The notes beneath the pieces were generated by a model, which was given only the letters and a program-made list of their open reading frames with translations, was not told the DNA's origin and did no database searches. Positions 1 to 7,285 of a stretch of 64,000 nucleotides of DNA are shown here, one piece after another. The position numbers and the translations under genes are program-made. The stretch is taken from positions 248,001-312,000 of the forward strand of contig CAWAAT010000001.1 in the NCBI GenBank assembly GCA_963780175.1, in the 5' to 3' direction. Source of the DNA: Brooklawnia sp963780175. Lineage in GTDB: Bacteria; Actinomycetota; Actinomycetes; Propionibacteriales; Propionibacteriaceae. Numbering within the stretch: the stretch's first letter is position 1; the number at the start of each line of letters is the position of its first letter.

Positions 1-84
1 CGGCGGGCCATGATGGCCGAGCCGCCCCGCATCGTCTTCCTGCGCAACGTCGGTGCGGGCACCCCCGAGCAGGGTGTGCTCTGA
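1..84 (+). CDS. 3' end of an unidentified gene
   Basis: Frame 1 is open from the window edge to a TGA at 82-84 and encodes about 27 residues ending GTPEQGVL. It converges on the next gene with an 8 bp gap, which fits a real gene end. The fragment is too short for a family assignment, and it could also be non-coding sequence that happens to be open. Confidence 0.4.
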   Translation, partial: RRAMMAEPPRIVFLRNVGAGTPEQGVL

Positions 85-92
85 ACCGGGGC

Positions 93-1031
93 TCAGTCGA
101 GCGGAAGTCCCGCCGAGTCACGCAGCGCCCGAAGGACCAACGGCGAACCGTCTGAGTGCAGCGTGCAGTTCGGGGCGACGATCAATCGGTCCCCGGCCTC
201 ACGACGGGCCCGCAAGACCGCCTCGCGGGTCTGGCTGGGCGTCCAGTAGAGGCTGGTGATTTCGTTGAGCCCGAGCATCGGCACCCAGCCGTACCGGTTC
301 TGCGCCTGTTCGATAGTGGGCGCCGAGACCTCGTCCGACCAGTTCAGTACCTCGAACGGGTAGTCGCGGATCAGTTCTGGATCGGCTCCCTCACCGTGCA
401 GGTGCCCGATGCGCACCAGGCCCTGCGCTGCGGCCAGGACCTGTTTGTCGTAGGGCGCGATCCAGTCGGCGAACTCCGCCCTGCCCAGGCCGTAGCTGGT
501 GGCGTCGGCGCTGGCGCCGTTGATGGCGAAGAAGACCCCGTCCACCCCCAGTTCGCCCAGTCCGGCCGCCCACGTCGACAGCGCCCTGGCCACCCGTCCG
601 ATGGTTCGGTGGGCAAGGTCGGGGTCAGCCCGGAAGTACTCGATCACATTGACGCCCAGCGCCCGGACGAGAGTCTGGGTGGGCGAGAAGATCGTCTCGA
701 TGATCGCCGCATCAGGGGCCTGCTCACGCAGGATCGTGAGCACCTGGGCCTGCTTGGTGTAGTTGGAAAGCTCGGCGTCCGGATCCGGGACGACCAGCTC
801 CAGCTGCGTGGGATCGATGATCTCGGTCAGGTCTTCGGGCACCTCCAGCCGGAAGTCGTCCATCACCTTGATGTAGTCCCAGTCGTACTGCCGGTAGAAG
901 CGCAGATGGGCCTCTGCGACCTGCTCGGGTGTCCAGAAGGACGACCCGTAGTGAATCCACGCACCCACCGGGGGTCGGTCGGTCGGCTGACCGTGGGCTG
1001 CGGCGATAAACCGTTCACGCCTTGTTGTCAT
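93..1031 (-). CDS. UroD/MetE-superfamily (cobalamin-independent methyltransferase-like) protein
   Basis: This 312-residue protein has the uroporphyrinogen decarboxylase / methylcobamide methyltransferase fold family signature, not that of a haem-pathway HemE: it starts TTRRERFIAAAHGQPTDRPPVG, as family methyltransferases do. Zinc methyltransferases of the MtaA/MtbA and MetE type bind zinc through His-x-Cys and a later Cys. Here the equivalent positions read His210-Leu-His212 (GHLHGEGADPE) and Cys289 (APNCTLHSDGSP), so one ligand is changed. The start at 1031 has GGAGA 6 nt upstream. A start 12 bp further upstream is possible. It overlaps the preceding ATPase gene by 17 bp and is the last gene of the importer operon, so it probably acts on the imported compound. 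A methyl transfer from a sulfur or nitrogen compound is inference. Confidence 0.72.
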   Translation of the reverse strand: MTTRRERFIAAAHGQPTDRPPVGAWIHYGSSFWTPEQVAEAHLRFYRQYDWDYIKVMDDFRLEVPEDLTEIIDPTQLELVVPDPDAELSNYTKQAQVLTILREQAPDAAIIETIFSPTQTLVRALGVNVIEYFRADPDLAHRTIGRVARALSTWAAGLGELGVDGVFFAINGASADATSYGLGRAEFADWIAPYDKQVLAAAQGLVRIGHLHGEGADPELIRDYPFEVLNWSDEVSAPTIEQAQNRYGWVPMLGLNEITSLYWTPSQTREAVLRARREAGDRLIVAPNCTLHSDGSPLVLRALRDSAGLPLD

Positions 1032-1770
1032 GGGGTTCTCCATTCGTCATCGTCCTGCCCAGGTACGCTTCCTGGACTCGTGGGTTGTTGAGTAGTTCAT
1101 CGGCGGGGCCATCCAGCACCAATTGACCGGCGGCAAGGACATAACCGTGGTGTGCGATGGACAGCGCAAGTTCCGCCTGTTGTTCGACCATCAGGATCGC
1201 CATCCCCAGTTCGGAGTTCAACGCGACGATGGTGGCCAGCACCTCGTCGACCAGCTTGGGGGACAGGCCCATCGTTGGCTCGTCCATGCAGACCAGCCGG
1301 GGCCGGCTCATCAACGCCCGGGCGAAGGCGAGCATCTGCTGTTCGCCTCCCGACAAGGTGCCGGCCTGCTGGGCACGCCGTTGGGCCAACCTGGGGAAAC
1401 GTTCGTACTGCGCGTCCAGGTCAGCCCGGATCTGCTCGCGATCCGCTCGAGTGTAGGCGCCCAGGATGAGGTTCTCCTCCACCGTCATCGGGGCGAACAC
1501 CCGTCTGGCCTCAGGCACCGAGGCGATGCCCGCGGAGATCCTGCGAGGGGTCGGCCAGCCGGTGATGTCGGTGCCGTCCCAGGTCACGGTGCCTGCGGTG
1601 GGCGGCACCAGGCCGAGGATCGTCTTCATGGTCGTCGACTTCCCGGACGCGTTTCCGCCCAGCAGCGAGACGATCCTGCCCGCTGGTACCACCAGGCTGA
1701 CGTCGTCCAGGGCCTTGGCGGCCACGTAGCGGACGTCGATGCTCCTCAACTCAAGAAGGTTGTCACTCAT
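1015..1770 (-). CDS. Branched-chain amino acid-type ABC transporter ATPase (LivF-like)
   Basis: A 251-residue cytoplasmic ABC ATPase that pairs with the LivG-like subunit to power the importer. It shows a Walker A loop (GGNASGKST, near residue 38), the signature LSGGEQQM, and Walker B followed by the catalytic Glu (LVCMDEPTMGL). Its length is normal for LivF. The start overlaps the LivG-like stop by 8 bp, and its end overlaps the UroD-like gene, so the genes are translationally coupled. The substrate cannot be read from the ATPase. The operon leader suggests a sulfur compound rather than leucine. Confidence 0.9.
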   Translation of the reverse strand: MSDNLLELRSIDVRYVAAKALDDVSLVVPAGRIVSLLGGNASGKSTTMKTILGLVPPTAGTVTWDGTDITGWPTPRRISAGIASVPEARRVFAPMTVEENLILGAYTRADREQIRADLDAQYERFPRLAQRRAQQAGTLSGGEQQMLAFARALMSRPRLVCMDEPTMGLSPKLVDEVLATIVALNSELGMAILMVEQQAELALSIAHHGYVLAAGQLVLDGPADELLNNPRVQEAYLGRTMTNGEPHDNKA

Positions 1771-2638
1771 CCTTGCCTCCTGCGCCGGTGTGGAGACGTC
1801 GTGGGCGCACCACGCTGCCCAGATAGGCGTCGATCACGACGGGGTCGTTGCGCACCACCGCGGGTGGTCCGGCCGAGATGACCCTGCCCTCGTCCATCAC
1901 GTACACCCAGTCGGAGATCGTCATCACCAGGTCGAGCTTGTGCTCGACCAGCAGGATCGTCTGGCCGGCGGCCTTCAGTGCCAGCAACTGGGTGAGCATC
2001 TCCGCTGTCTCCGACTGGTTCATGCCCGCGGTCGGCTCGTCCAGGACCAGCAGCGTGGGCACGGCACCGAGCGCCCGGGCGATCTCGGTGCGTCGCCGGT
2101 TGGCGTAGCTGAGGGTGTAGGACAGGTGGTCGCGGCGCGGCCCCAACCGCTCGGGGAATCGATCAATCTGGGCGTTGACGTGCTCGATGATCTGCTCCCT
2201 CTCCCCGCGTACCGCGGCAAGCGGCAGGAGGGCGGCGAGCACCTCGGCCGCCATGGGTAGCCATGCCATCAGCATGTTGCCGGCGAACCGCTTGAACGGT
2301 CGGTGCGCCGACAGCGCGTGATGCATTCCGACCTCGATGTTCTCGGCGACGCTCAGGTTGCCGAAGACCCGGCCGTTCTGGAAGGTTCGGAAGACGCCGG
2401 CCTCGGCCACCTGCTCGGGACGCCGGGCCGCGATCGGGCCACCGTTGATGGTGATATCGCCCTCGTCCGGACGCAGTACCCCGCTGACAAGGTTCAGGGT
2501 GGTCGTCTTGCCGGACCCGTTGGGCCCGATGATCGCCACGGTCTGCCCTCGCCTCACCTCCAGATCGATGCCGTCGACCGCCCGCAGGCCGCTGAAGCGG
2601 CGATGCAGGTTGCGCACCTTCAGCACTGGTTCGCTCAT
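1763..2638 (-). CDS. Branched-chain amino acid-type ABC transporter ATPase (LivG-like)
   Basis: A 291-residue ABC ATPase. Walker A is GPNGSGKTT and Walker B is LLVLDEPTAGMNQ. The signature is unusual: LSYANRRRTEIARAL where LivG proteins normally have LSYGQQRRLEIARAL. There is also a longer helical insertion before the signature, around residues 100-150, containing LMAWLPMAAEVLAALLP. The start was chosen at the ATG that overlaps the permease stop (ATGA). The open frame continues upstream inside the permease gene, but those codons do not resemble a transporter. It is the second ATPase of the five-gene importer operon. Confidence 0.88.
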   Translation of the reverse strand: MSEPVLKVRNLHRRFSGLRAVDGIDLEVRRGQTVAIIGPNGSGKTTTLNLVSGVLRPDEGDITINGGPIAARRPEQVAEAGVFRTFQNGRVFGNLSVAENIEVGMHHALSAHRPFKRFAGNMLMAWLPMAAEVLAALLPLAAVRGEREQIIEHVNAQIDRFPERLGPRRDHLSYTLSYANRRRTEIARALGAVPTLLVLDEPTAGMNQSETAEMLTQLLALKAAGQTILLVEHKLDLVMTISDWVYVMDEGRVISAGPPAVVRNDPVVIDAYLGSVVRPRRLHTGAGGKDE

Positions 2639-4455
2639 GACGTCCTCCTGGTCCACAGTCCCTGCGGTCGGAACCGGATCACCGCGATCATGATCACGCC
2701 GTACAGCAGGATCCGGCCCTCCGGGGCCACCCGCAGCGCCTCTGGTAGCCCGACAAGCACGATCGCGCCCAACACGGCGCCGAACGGAGAGTTCAAGCCG
2801 CCCAGCACGATGATGGTCAACACCAGCACCGACATCTGGATCGGGAAGACCGTTGGGTCGAGGTAGTTGTACTGGTGGGCCAGCAACGAACCTGCGATGC
2901 CGGCGAAGAACGCCGAGATCGCATAAGCCAGCGCCTTGTAGTCCCGGGTGTGGACGCCAAGCGAACGCGCGGCCACCTCGTCCGAGCCGACCGACGACAG
3001 CACCGTGCCCAGATGGGACGAGCGAATCCGGAGCGTCACCGCCAGGGTGACCGCGAGGATCGCCAGGTCGAGCAGGTAATGGCCCTGCGAGGTCAGGAGC
3101 GGTTTCCCGAGGACACTGGGCGCCGGGATGCCCGTGAGTCCGTAGGCACCCTGGGTGACCGGGTCCCAGTTGCGGATCACGGCCAGTATCACGAAACCGA
3201 GCGCGAGTGTGGCCAGCGAGACGTAGTGGCCACCGAGCCGCCAGATCGGCAAGGTGATGAAGGTGGCGACCCCGGCAGCGAGCACGCCACCGAGCAGCAC
3301 CGCCAGAAGGAACGGCATGTCGAGGCGCATCACGAACAGCGCGGACGCGTACGCGCCGATCGCCACCGGCGCGGCCTGCCCCAGCGACACCTGACCGGTC
3401 GAACCCGCCAGCAGCGTCATCGGGACCGCCATGATCGCGTAGATCGCCACCTGGGTACCAACCGCGCTGAGCACCGGGCCGCCAAGCGTGGGGACGGCCA
3501 CCGCCGCCAACGCGGCGAGCACCAGCCAGTGCCACCACTTCAGCGGGATCGGCCTTCCGGCACCCAGGAAGGTGCCCGTCATCGGTTCGTGGGCCAACCC
3601 CTGGCGGGCGCCGAACAGGCCGTGCGGACGCACCAACAGCACCAACAGGAGCAGACCGAAGATGAACAGGTCACGGAACCCGTCACCGAACTGGTAGACC
3701 CCGATCGCCTCCAACAGGCCGAGCAGGAAGCCCCCTGCCACGGCCCCGATGATCGAACCGAGCCCGCCCACCGCGGCGGCGATGAAGCCAACCGTGCCGG
3801 TGAACGCGGCCGAGAACGGTGAGATCACTCCGGAGAACATGCCGAAGAAGACCCCGCCCACCCCACCGAGCGCGCTGGCGAGCAGAAATGACAGGTTCTG
3901 GATACGAGCCACGGGCACGCCCATCTGCTGGGCGGCGTCCGGGTCGGCGGCCGTGGCCCGGATGGCCTGGCCGTCGCGTCCGAATCGCAGCCAGATCCAC
4001 AGTCCGGTCATGGCAAGCAGCGTGAACCCGAAGGCGACCACGTCGCTGGTGCCCAACAGCACCCCGGCGACCGGGATGTTGTTGGTGGGCAGCGGCTCGG
4101 GGTAGGCGCGGGTGTCGGGGGAGAAGATGATCTGGCTCAGGTTGTCGAGCACCATGGACGCGGCAAATGTCGCCAACAGTGCGGCGATCGGTGGTGCCTT
4201 GATCAAGGGGCGGACTGTGGTCAGGTTGATGATGTAGCCGATCACCACACTGGTTGCTGCCACAGCGATGATGCCAAGCCACCAGGGCCAGCCGAGCACA
4301 CCGATGAACCACCAGCCCAGCATCGCCCCGAACCCCACCACGGAGCCTTGAGCGAAGTTGACCACGTTGGTCACTCCGAAGATGAGGGAGATGCCCACGG
4401 CAACAAGGGCGTAGACGTTGCCGTGGACAAGTCCCGAGATGAGCGTGTCAAGCAT
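2635..4455 (-). CDS. Fused LivH-LivM ABC permease
   Basis: A single 606-residue membrane protein carries both permease halves of a Liv-type importer. Residues 1 to about 290 are LivH-like (starting DTLISGLVHGNVYALVAVG, with GLGSIIGAVAGG). After a short linker near PMTGTFLGAGRPIPLKW, residues about 300-606 are LivM-like (GSTGQVSLGQAAPVAIGAYAS, ending RFRPQGLWTRR). About 16 hydrophobic segments are visible. Separate LivH and LivM proteins are usual, and the second Liv operon in this window has them. No frameshift or internal stop occurs at the junction, so this is a true fusion. It lies 9 bp downstream of the binding-protein gene. Confidence 0.92.
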   Translation of the reverse strand: MLDTLISGLVHGNVYALVAVGISLIFGVTNVVNFAQGSVVGFGAMLGWWFIGVLGWPWWLGIIAVAATSVVIGYIINLTTVRPLIKAPPIAALLATFAASMVLDNLSQIIFSPDTRAYPEPLPTNNIPVAGVLLGTSDVVAFGFTLLAMTGLWIWLRFGRDGQAIRATAADPDAAQQMGVPVARIQNLSFLLASALGGVGGVFFGMFSGVISPFSAAFTGTVGFIAAAVGGLGSIIGAVAGGFLLGLLEAIGVYQFGDGFRDLFIFGLLLLVLLVRPHGLFGARQGLAHEPMTGTFLGAGRPIPLKWWHWLVLAALAAVAVPTLGGPVLSAVGTQVAIYAIMAVPMTLLAGSTGQVSLGQAAPVAIGAYASALFVMRLDMPFLLAVLLGGVLAAGVATFITLPIWRLGGHYVSLATLALGFVILAVIRNWDPVTQGAYGLTGIPAPSVLGKPLLTSQGHYLLDLAILAVTLAVTLRIRSSHLGTVLSSVGSDEVAARSLGVHTRDYKALAYAISAFFAGIAGSLLAHQYNYLDPTVFPIQMSVLVLTIIVLGGLNSPFGAVLGAIVLVGLPEALRVAPEGRILLYGVIMIAVIRFRPQGLWTRRTS

Positions 4456-4464
4456 GAGTCAGGA

Positions 4465-5604
4465 TCAGAGCTTCTCGTACGTGCCATCGCGGACGATGAC
4501 CGGCACGATCGGCACGTCATTGGGGCGGCGGTCCGCACCGAAGGTGAACTCGCCGAACTGGACCGAGGTGAACGGCTTGCCCTCGCTCAGCGCGTTGAAG
4601 ATGCCCTCACGGGTGGCTCCGCCACGCTCGGCGGCCTCGGCCAGCACGTGAACGGCGTCATAGGCATAGGCCGAGAAGCTGCTGGGAGCGTGACCGTACC
4701 TGTCCTCGAACTTCTCGTTGAATGCGACGATCCGCGGTTCGTCGTTGCCGATCAGGAAGTTCTCGTTGATGATCGTGCCCTCGGCGGCCTCGCCGGCGGC
4801 CTCGAGGAACTGCGGGGTGTTCTGGCCGCCGTAGAACTGGCCGGTGAAGCCGAGTTCACGAAGTTGGCGGACCACCCGAGCCCCGTCCGGGACGTAGCCA
4901 AGGTGCACCACGGCTTCGGGTTGGGCATCGCGTGCCTTGATCAGCACGGGACGGTAGTCCTCGGAGTCGGGCTGGATGGCCGACTCGTAGGCGATCTTGA
5001 GACCCTGGCGCTGCGCCTCGGCCTTGAACGCGTCGAAGGAGGTCTTGCCCCAGTCGGACTGCAGGTAGACCACCGAGACCAACGTGTGTTCCTGGGCGAC
5101 CCGCTGGGCGCTCTGGGTCTGGTAGTAGGCCTGCGTCAAGGAGGTTGTCCACATCTTGTCCCCGCCTTGGGTGAACTTCGCGTTGGAGTTGGTGAAGCCG
5201 AACTGCACCAGACCGGCCTGCTGGTAGGTGGCCGAGGCGGCCATGGACGCGGGGGAGGTGAAGTCACCGAGCTCGGCAATGATGGAGGTGTCCGCAACGA
5301 ACTTCTGCGCGATCGGGACGGACTGCTTGGGGTCGGACTGGGAGTCCTCCCATTTCAGTTCCAGCGGGACGCCGTCGATGCCGCCGTCGGCGTTGATCTC
5401 CTCAAGGGCGAGGTCGAAGCCGTCTCGCCAGTACTGGCCGTACTCGGCGCTCGGCCCGGTGACCGGGCCGGAAACACCGAAGTAGATGGTCTCAGGGGCG
5501 TTGCTGGACGACGAGCCGGCGGTGTCGGCGGAGGCCGAGCAGGCACTCAACAGGGCGACTGAGGCGAGGGCGGCGATGGCGGATATCTTGGTGAATCTGG
5601 GCAT
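4465..5604 (-). CDS. ABC transporter substrate-binding lipoprotein (Leu/Ile/Val-type fold)
   Basis: A 379-residue periplasmic-binding-protein type I lipoprotein. It has a signal peptide with lipobox LLSAC (mature Cys22), then a Ser-rich linker, then the domain starting ETIYFGVSGPVTGPSAEYGQYWRDGFDLA, typical of Liv/amide-binding proteins. The start was set at the ATG directly before the basic signal n-region. A start 78 bp upstream would place unrelated residues before the signal peptide. It is the first gene of the importer operon and follows a leader of about 300 nt with a cysteine-rich short ORF, so the cargo may be cysteine or another sulfur compound. That is inference. Confidence 0.9.
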   Translation of the reverse strand: MPRFTKISAIAALASVALLSACSASADTAGSSSSNAPETIYFGVSGPVTGPSAEYGQYWRDGFDLALEEINADGGIDGVPLELKWEDSQSDPKQSVPIAQKFVADTSIIAELGDFTSPASMAASATYQQAGLVQFGFTNSNAKFTQGGDKMWTTSLTQAYYQTQSAQRVAQEHTLVSVVYLQSDWGKTSFDAFKAEAQRQGLKIAYESAIQPDSEDYRPVLIKARDAQPEAVVHLGYVPDGARVVRQLRELGFTGQFYGGQNTPQFLEAAGEAAEGTIINENFLIGNDEPRIVAFNEKFEDRYGHAPSSFSAYAYDAVHVLAEAAERGGATREGIFNALSEGKPFTSVQFGEFTFGADRRPNDVPIVPVIVRDGTYEKL

Positions 5605-5703
5605 GACTTGTCCACTTTCTGGGCATGAAGGAAAGAGATTCCGAATATTGGGCGCGTCGGGGCAGATGAATTGTTCCGCCAAGGCACGAGTCGCTGAATT
5701 GAT

Positions 5704-5776
5704 CTGCTGAATCAGCGGGAGGCGTCGAGGGATTCTCGGACGCAGCAGAAGAGCCCGGTTCGGGCTACGGTCTGCG
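5704..5776 (-). terminator. Putative attenuator hairpin with alternative pairings in the importer leader
   Basis: The core is a perfect 6 bp stem with a 3 nt loop (AGCCCG-AAC-CGGGCT, 5752-5766), flanked in the RNA by CGCAG and CTGCG that can extend it as an outer stem. A downstream CAGCAG (5704-5709) could instead pair with the CUGCUG that belongs to this outer stem, or with the cysteine codons of the leader ORF. That gives mutually exclusive folds. No U-tract follows, which is common for actinobacterial attenuators. The pairing scheme is read by eye and not energy-tested. Confidence 0.5.
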
Positions 5777-5804
5777 GTGGAGGCTTACTGGTCGAAAGCG
5801 ACGG

Positions 5805-5879
5805 TCAGCAGCAACGACAGCAACAACACGCGCTACGGCGAGGCGAGACCATTGAGGTCAGGGTCGCAGACTGGCGCAT
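5805..5879 (-). CDS. Poly-cysteine leader peptide (24 aa), putative cysteine attenuator
   Basis: A 24-codon ORF starts at an ATG preceded by GGGAG with 5 nt spacing and ends in ACCCCRCC followed by TGA, so six of its last seven codons specify cysteine. It lies about 25 nt downstream of a good promoter and 200 nt upstream of the importer lipoprotein gene. Short ORFs with terminal cysteine runs are established cysteine-responsive attenuators in mycobacteria, where they precede sulfur-metabolism genes. Here one precedes a Liv-type importer. The ORF, its ribosome site and the promoter are directly visible. The regulatory role is inferred from this resemblance. Confidence 0.75.
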   Translation of the reverse strand: MRQSATLTSMVSPRRSACCCCRCC

Positions 5880-5908
5880 GTGGGCTCCCGTGGTTGGATG
5901 TTGGAGTC

Positions 5909-5937
5909 ATCTTATGAAGACATTCTCACGACGTCAA
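5909..5937 (-). promoter_or_regulatory. Promoter of the cysteine-leader importer operon
   Basis: The -35 box TTGACG (5932-5937) and -10 box TAAGAT (5909-5914) are separated by exactly 17 bp, a strong housekeeping-sigma match. Transcription would start near 5902, giving a short untranslated stretch before the leader peptide. The surrounding 5890-6000 stretch is distinctly AT-rich for this genome. Confidence 0.75.
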
Positions 5938-5988
5938 TTAATATCCGAAATGTGGACCGAATTCTTCTTGGGGCGAACAGATTCTGGG

Positions 5989-6693
5989 TCAGTTCTGGCG
6001 GACGAATCTCGCAAAACCTGAAGCCACCAGGTGTCCGGCTGGTCGGATCTGGTCGTCTGCCTGCGTCAGTTCGCTGATCAGTCGGAGTCGCTCGTCCGGG
6101 GTGTCTGCAACGTATCGGGCCAACATCTGGGGGGTCTTCTCGGGATGGAACTGCACACCCCAGGCGCTACCCAGCCGGAAGACCTGGTTGGGGTAGGTCG
6201 CCGAGCGGGCCAGTTCGTTGGCGCCGGGGGGCAGGTCGGCGACCACGTCATGGTGCGACTGGTTGACCAGCGTGGGGCCTGAGCAGGCCAGGGCCCCGAA
6301 CACGGGGTCATTCAGAGCGGACGCCGTCCAGTCGATGGCCACCACCCCACGCTCACCGCCGGCCGGATCGTCCACGACAACCCTTCCGCCCAGAGCCTGG
6401 GCCAGCACCTGATGGCCCAGGCAGATGGCCAGGATGGGCAGCTGGATGTCGAGCGCATCGGCCAAGAGGTCCCTGAGCGGGTTGAGCCAGGGGTGGGTCC
6501 GGTCGTCATCGACAGACATCGGCCCACCAAGCACCAGTAGTCCCTCACCGGCCGAAGCCAGCTGGGGGACGTCCTTCTCCCACAACCCGAGCACTCCCAC
6601 CCTGACCCCGGCATCCCGAAGCCAGGCGTCGAACCTGCCCAGGGACGCGTCCGGGCCTGGCTGCAGGACGGTGATGCGTGGTTGCTTGGCCAT
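5989..6693 (-). CDS. Class I glutamine amidotransferase-domain protein
   Basis: A 234-residue stand-alone GATase1 protein of the GMP-synthase-like family. It shows the oxyanion region LVLGGPMSVDDD, the nucleophile elbow AICLGHQ (Cys near residue 96), and the His-Glu pair GVQFHPE. These are the three catalytic residues expected for glutamine hydrolysis. No synthase domain is fused, so the ammonia acceptor is unknown. A TAGCCT box (6700-6705) sits 6 nt before the ATG with no Shine-Dalgarno, so the mRNA is probably leaderless. It is divergent from the VOC gene. Confidence 0.85.
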   Translation of the reverse strand: MAKQPRITVLQPGPDASLGRFDAWLRDAGVRVGVLGLWEKDVPQLASAGEGLLVLGGPMSVDDDRTHPWLNPLRDLLADALDIQLPILAICLGHQVLAQALGGRVVVDDPAGGERGVVAIDWTASALNDPVFGALACSGPTLVNQSHHDVVADLPPGANELARSATYPNQVFRLGSAWGVQFHPEKTPQMLARYVADTPDERLRLISELTQADDQIRPAGHLVASGFARFVRQN

Positions 6694-6821
6694 GGAGGAA
6701 GGCTAGCTGCTCGCGCCATCGTCATCGATTCGACACAACCGGTGCACGACCAGTGGCGGTGCTGGGACCATGTGATCAAGCCCACGGCGGGGCCAACGAC
6801 GATTGCAGAGGAGTTTGCCTC

Positions 6822-7217
6822 GTGAGTCGACCGATCCATTTCGAGATCCACTGTGATGACCTCGAGCGAGCCAAGACGTTCTACTCAGACGTCTTCGGCT
6901 GGACCTTTGAGGACTACGGTGCCTTCACCGGTTCTCCCTACTTCGGTGTCATCACCGGTCCAGACGATGAGCCTGGAATCAACGGCGGAATGCTCCTGCG
7001 CCCGGTGCCGGGCGGCGGTCCTGGTGCGCAGGTCAACGGAGCCGTCCTGACCTTCGGTTCGGCCGATTACGACGCGGACCACGAGAAGATCATGGCCGCG
7101 GGTGGTGCTGTGGCCCTGCCGAAGTCCGCGCTCACCGGGATGGCCTGGCAAGGCTATTACCTCGACACCGAGGGCAACGTGTTCGGCATCCACCAGCCCG
7201 ACCCTGACGCAGCCTGA
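6822..7217 (+). CDS. VOC (glyoxalase/bleomycin-resistance fold) family protein
   Basis: A 131-residue single-domain VOC protein (SRPIHFEIHCDDLERAKTFYSDVFGWTFEDYG ... at the N terminus, and YLDTEGNVFGIHQPD at the C terminus, with the usual metal-site Glu/His positions). It starts at a GTG with AGAGGAG 9 nt upstream. An upstream in-frame extension would read through the divergent promoter region and lacks family similarity. Members bind a metal and act as lyases, dioxygenases or resistance proteins. The substrate here is unknown. Confidence 0.8.
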   Translation: MSRPIHFEIHCDDLERAKTFYSDVFGWTFEDYGAFTGSPYFGVITGPDDEPGINGGMLLRPVPGGGPGAQVNGAVLTFGSADYDADHEKIMAAGGAVALPKSALTGMAWQGYYLDTEGNVFGIHQPDPDAA

Positions 7218-7233
7218 TCCGGTAGCAGAGACG

Positions 7234-7267
7234 GCGACGGCCCGGACCATGGGGTCCGAGCCGTCGC
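7234..7267. terminator. Bidirectional terminator hairpin
   Basis: An 8 bp outer stem (GCGACGGC/GCCGTCGC) stacks on a 6 bp inner stem (CGGACC/GGTCCG) with a 4 nt loop, separated only by single mismatched bases. It lies between the convergent VOC and catalase genes and can serve both. Confidence 0.8.
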
Positions 7268-7285
7268 TGCTTGTCAGCTGACAGT

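Noticed and set aside
5605..5682. Longer N terminus for the importer lipoprotein
   Set aside because: It would place 26 unrelated residues before a clear signal peptide and lipobox.
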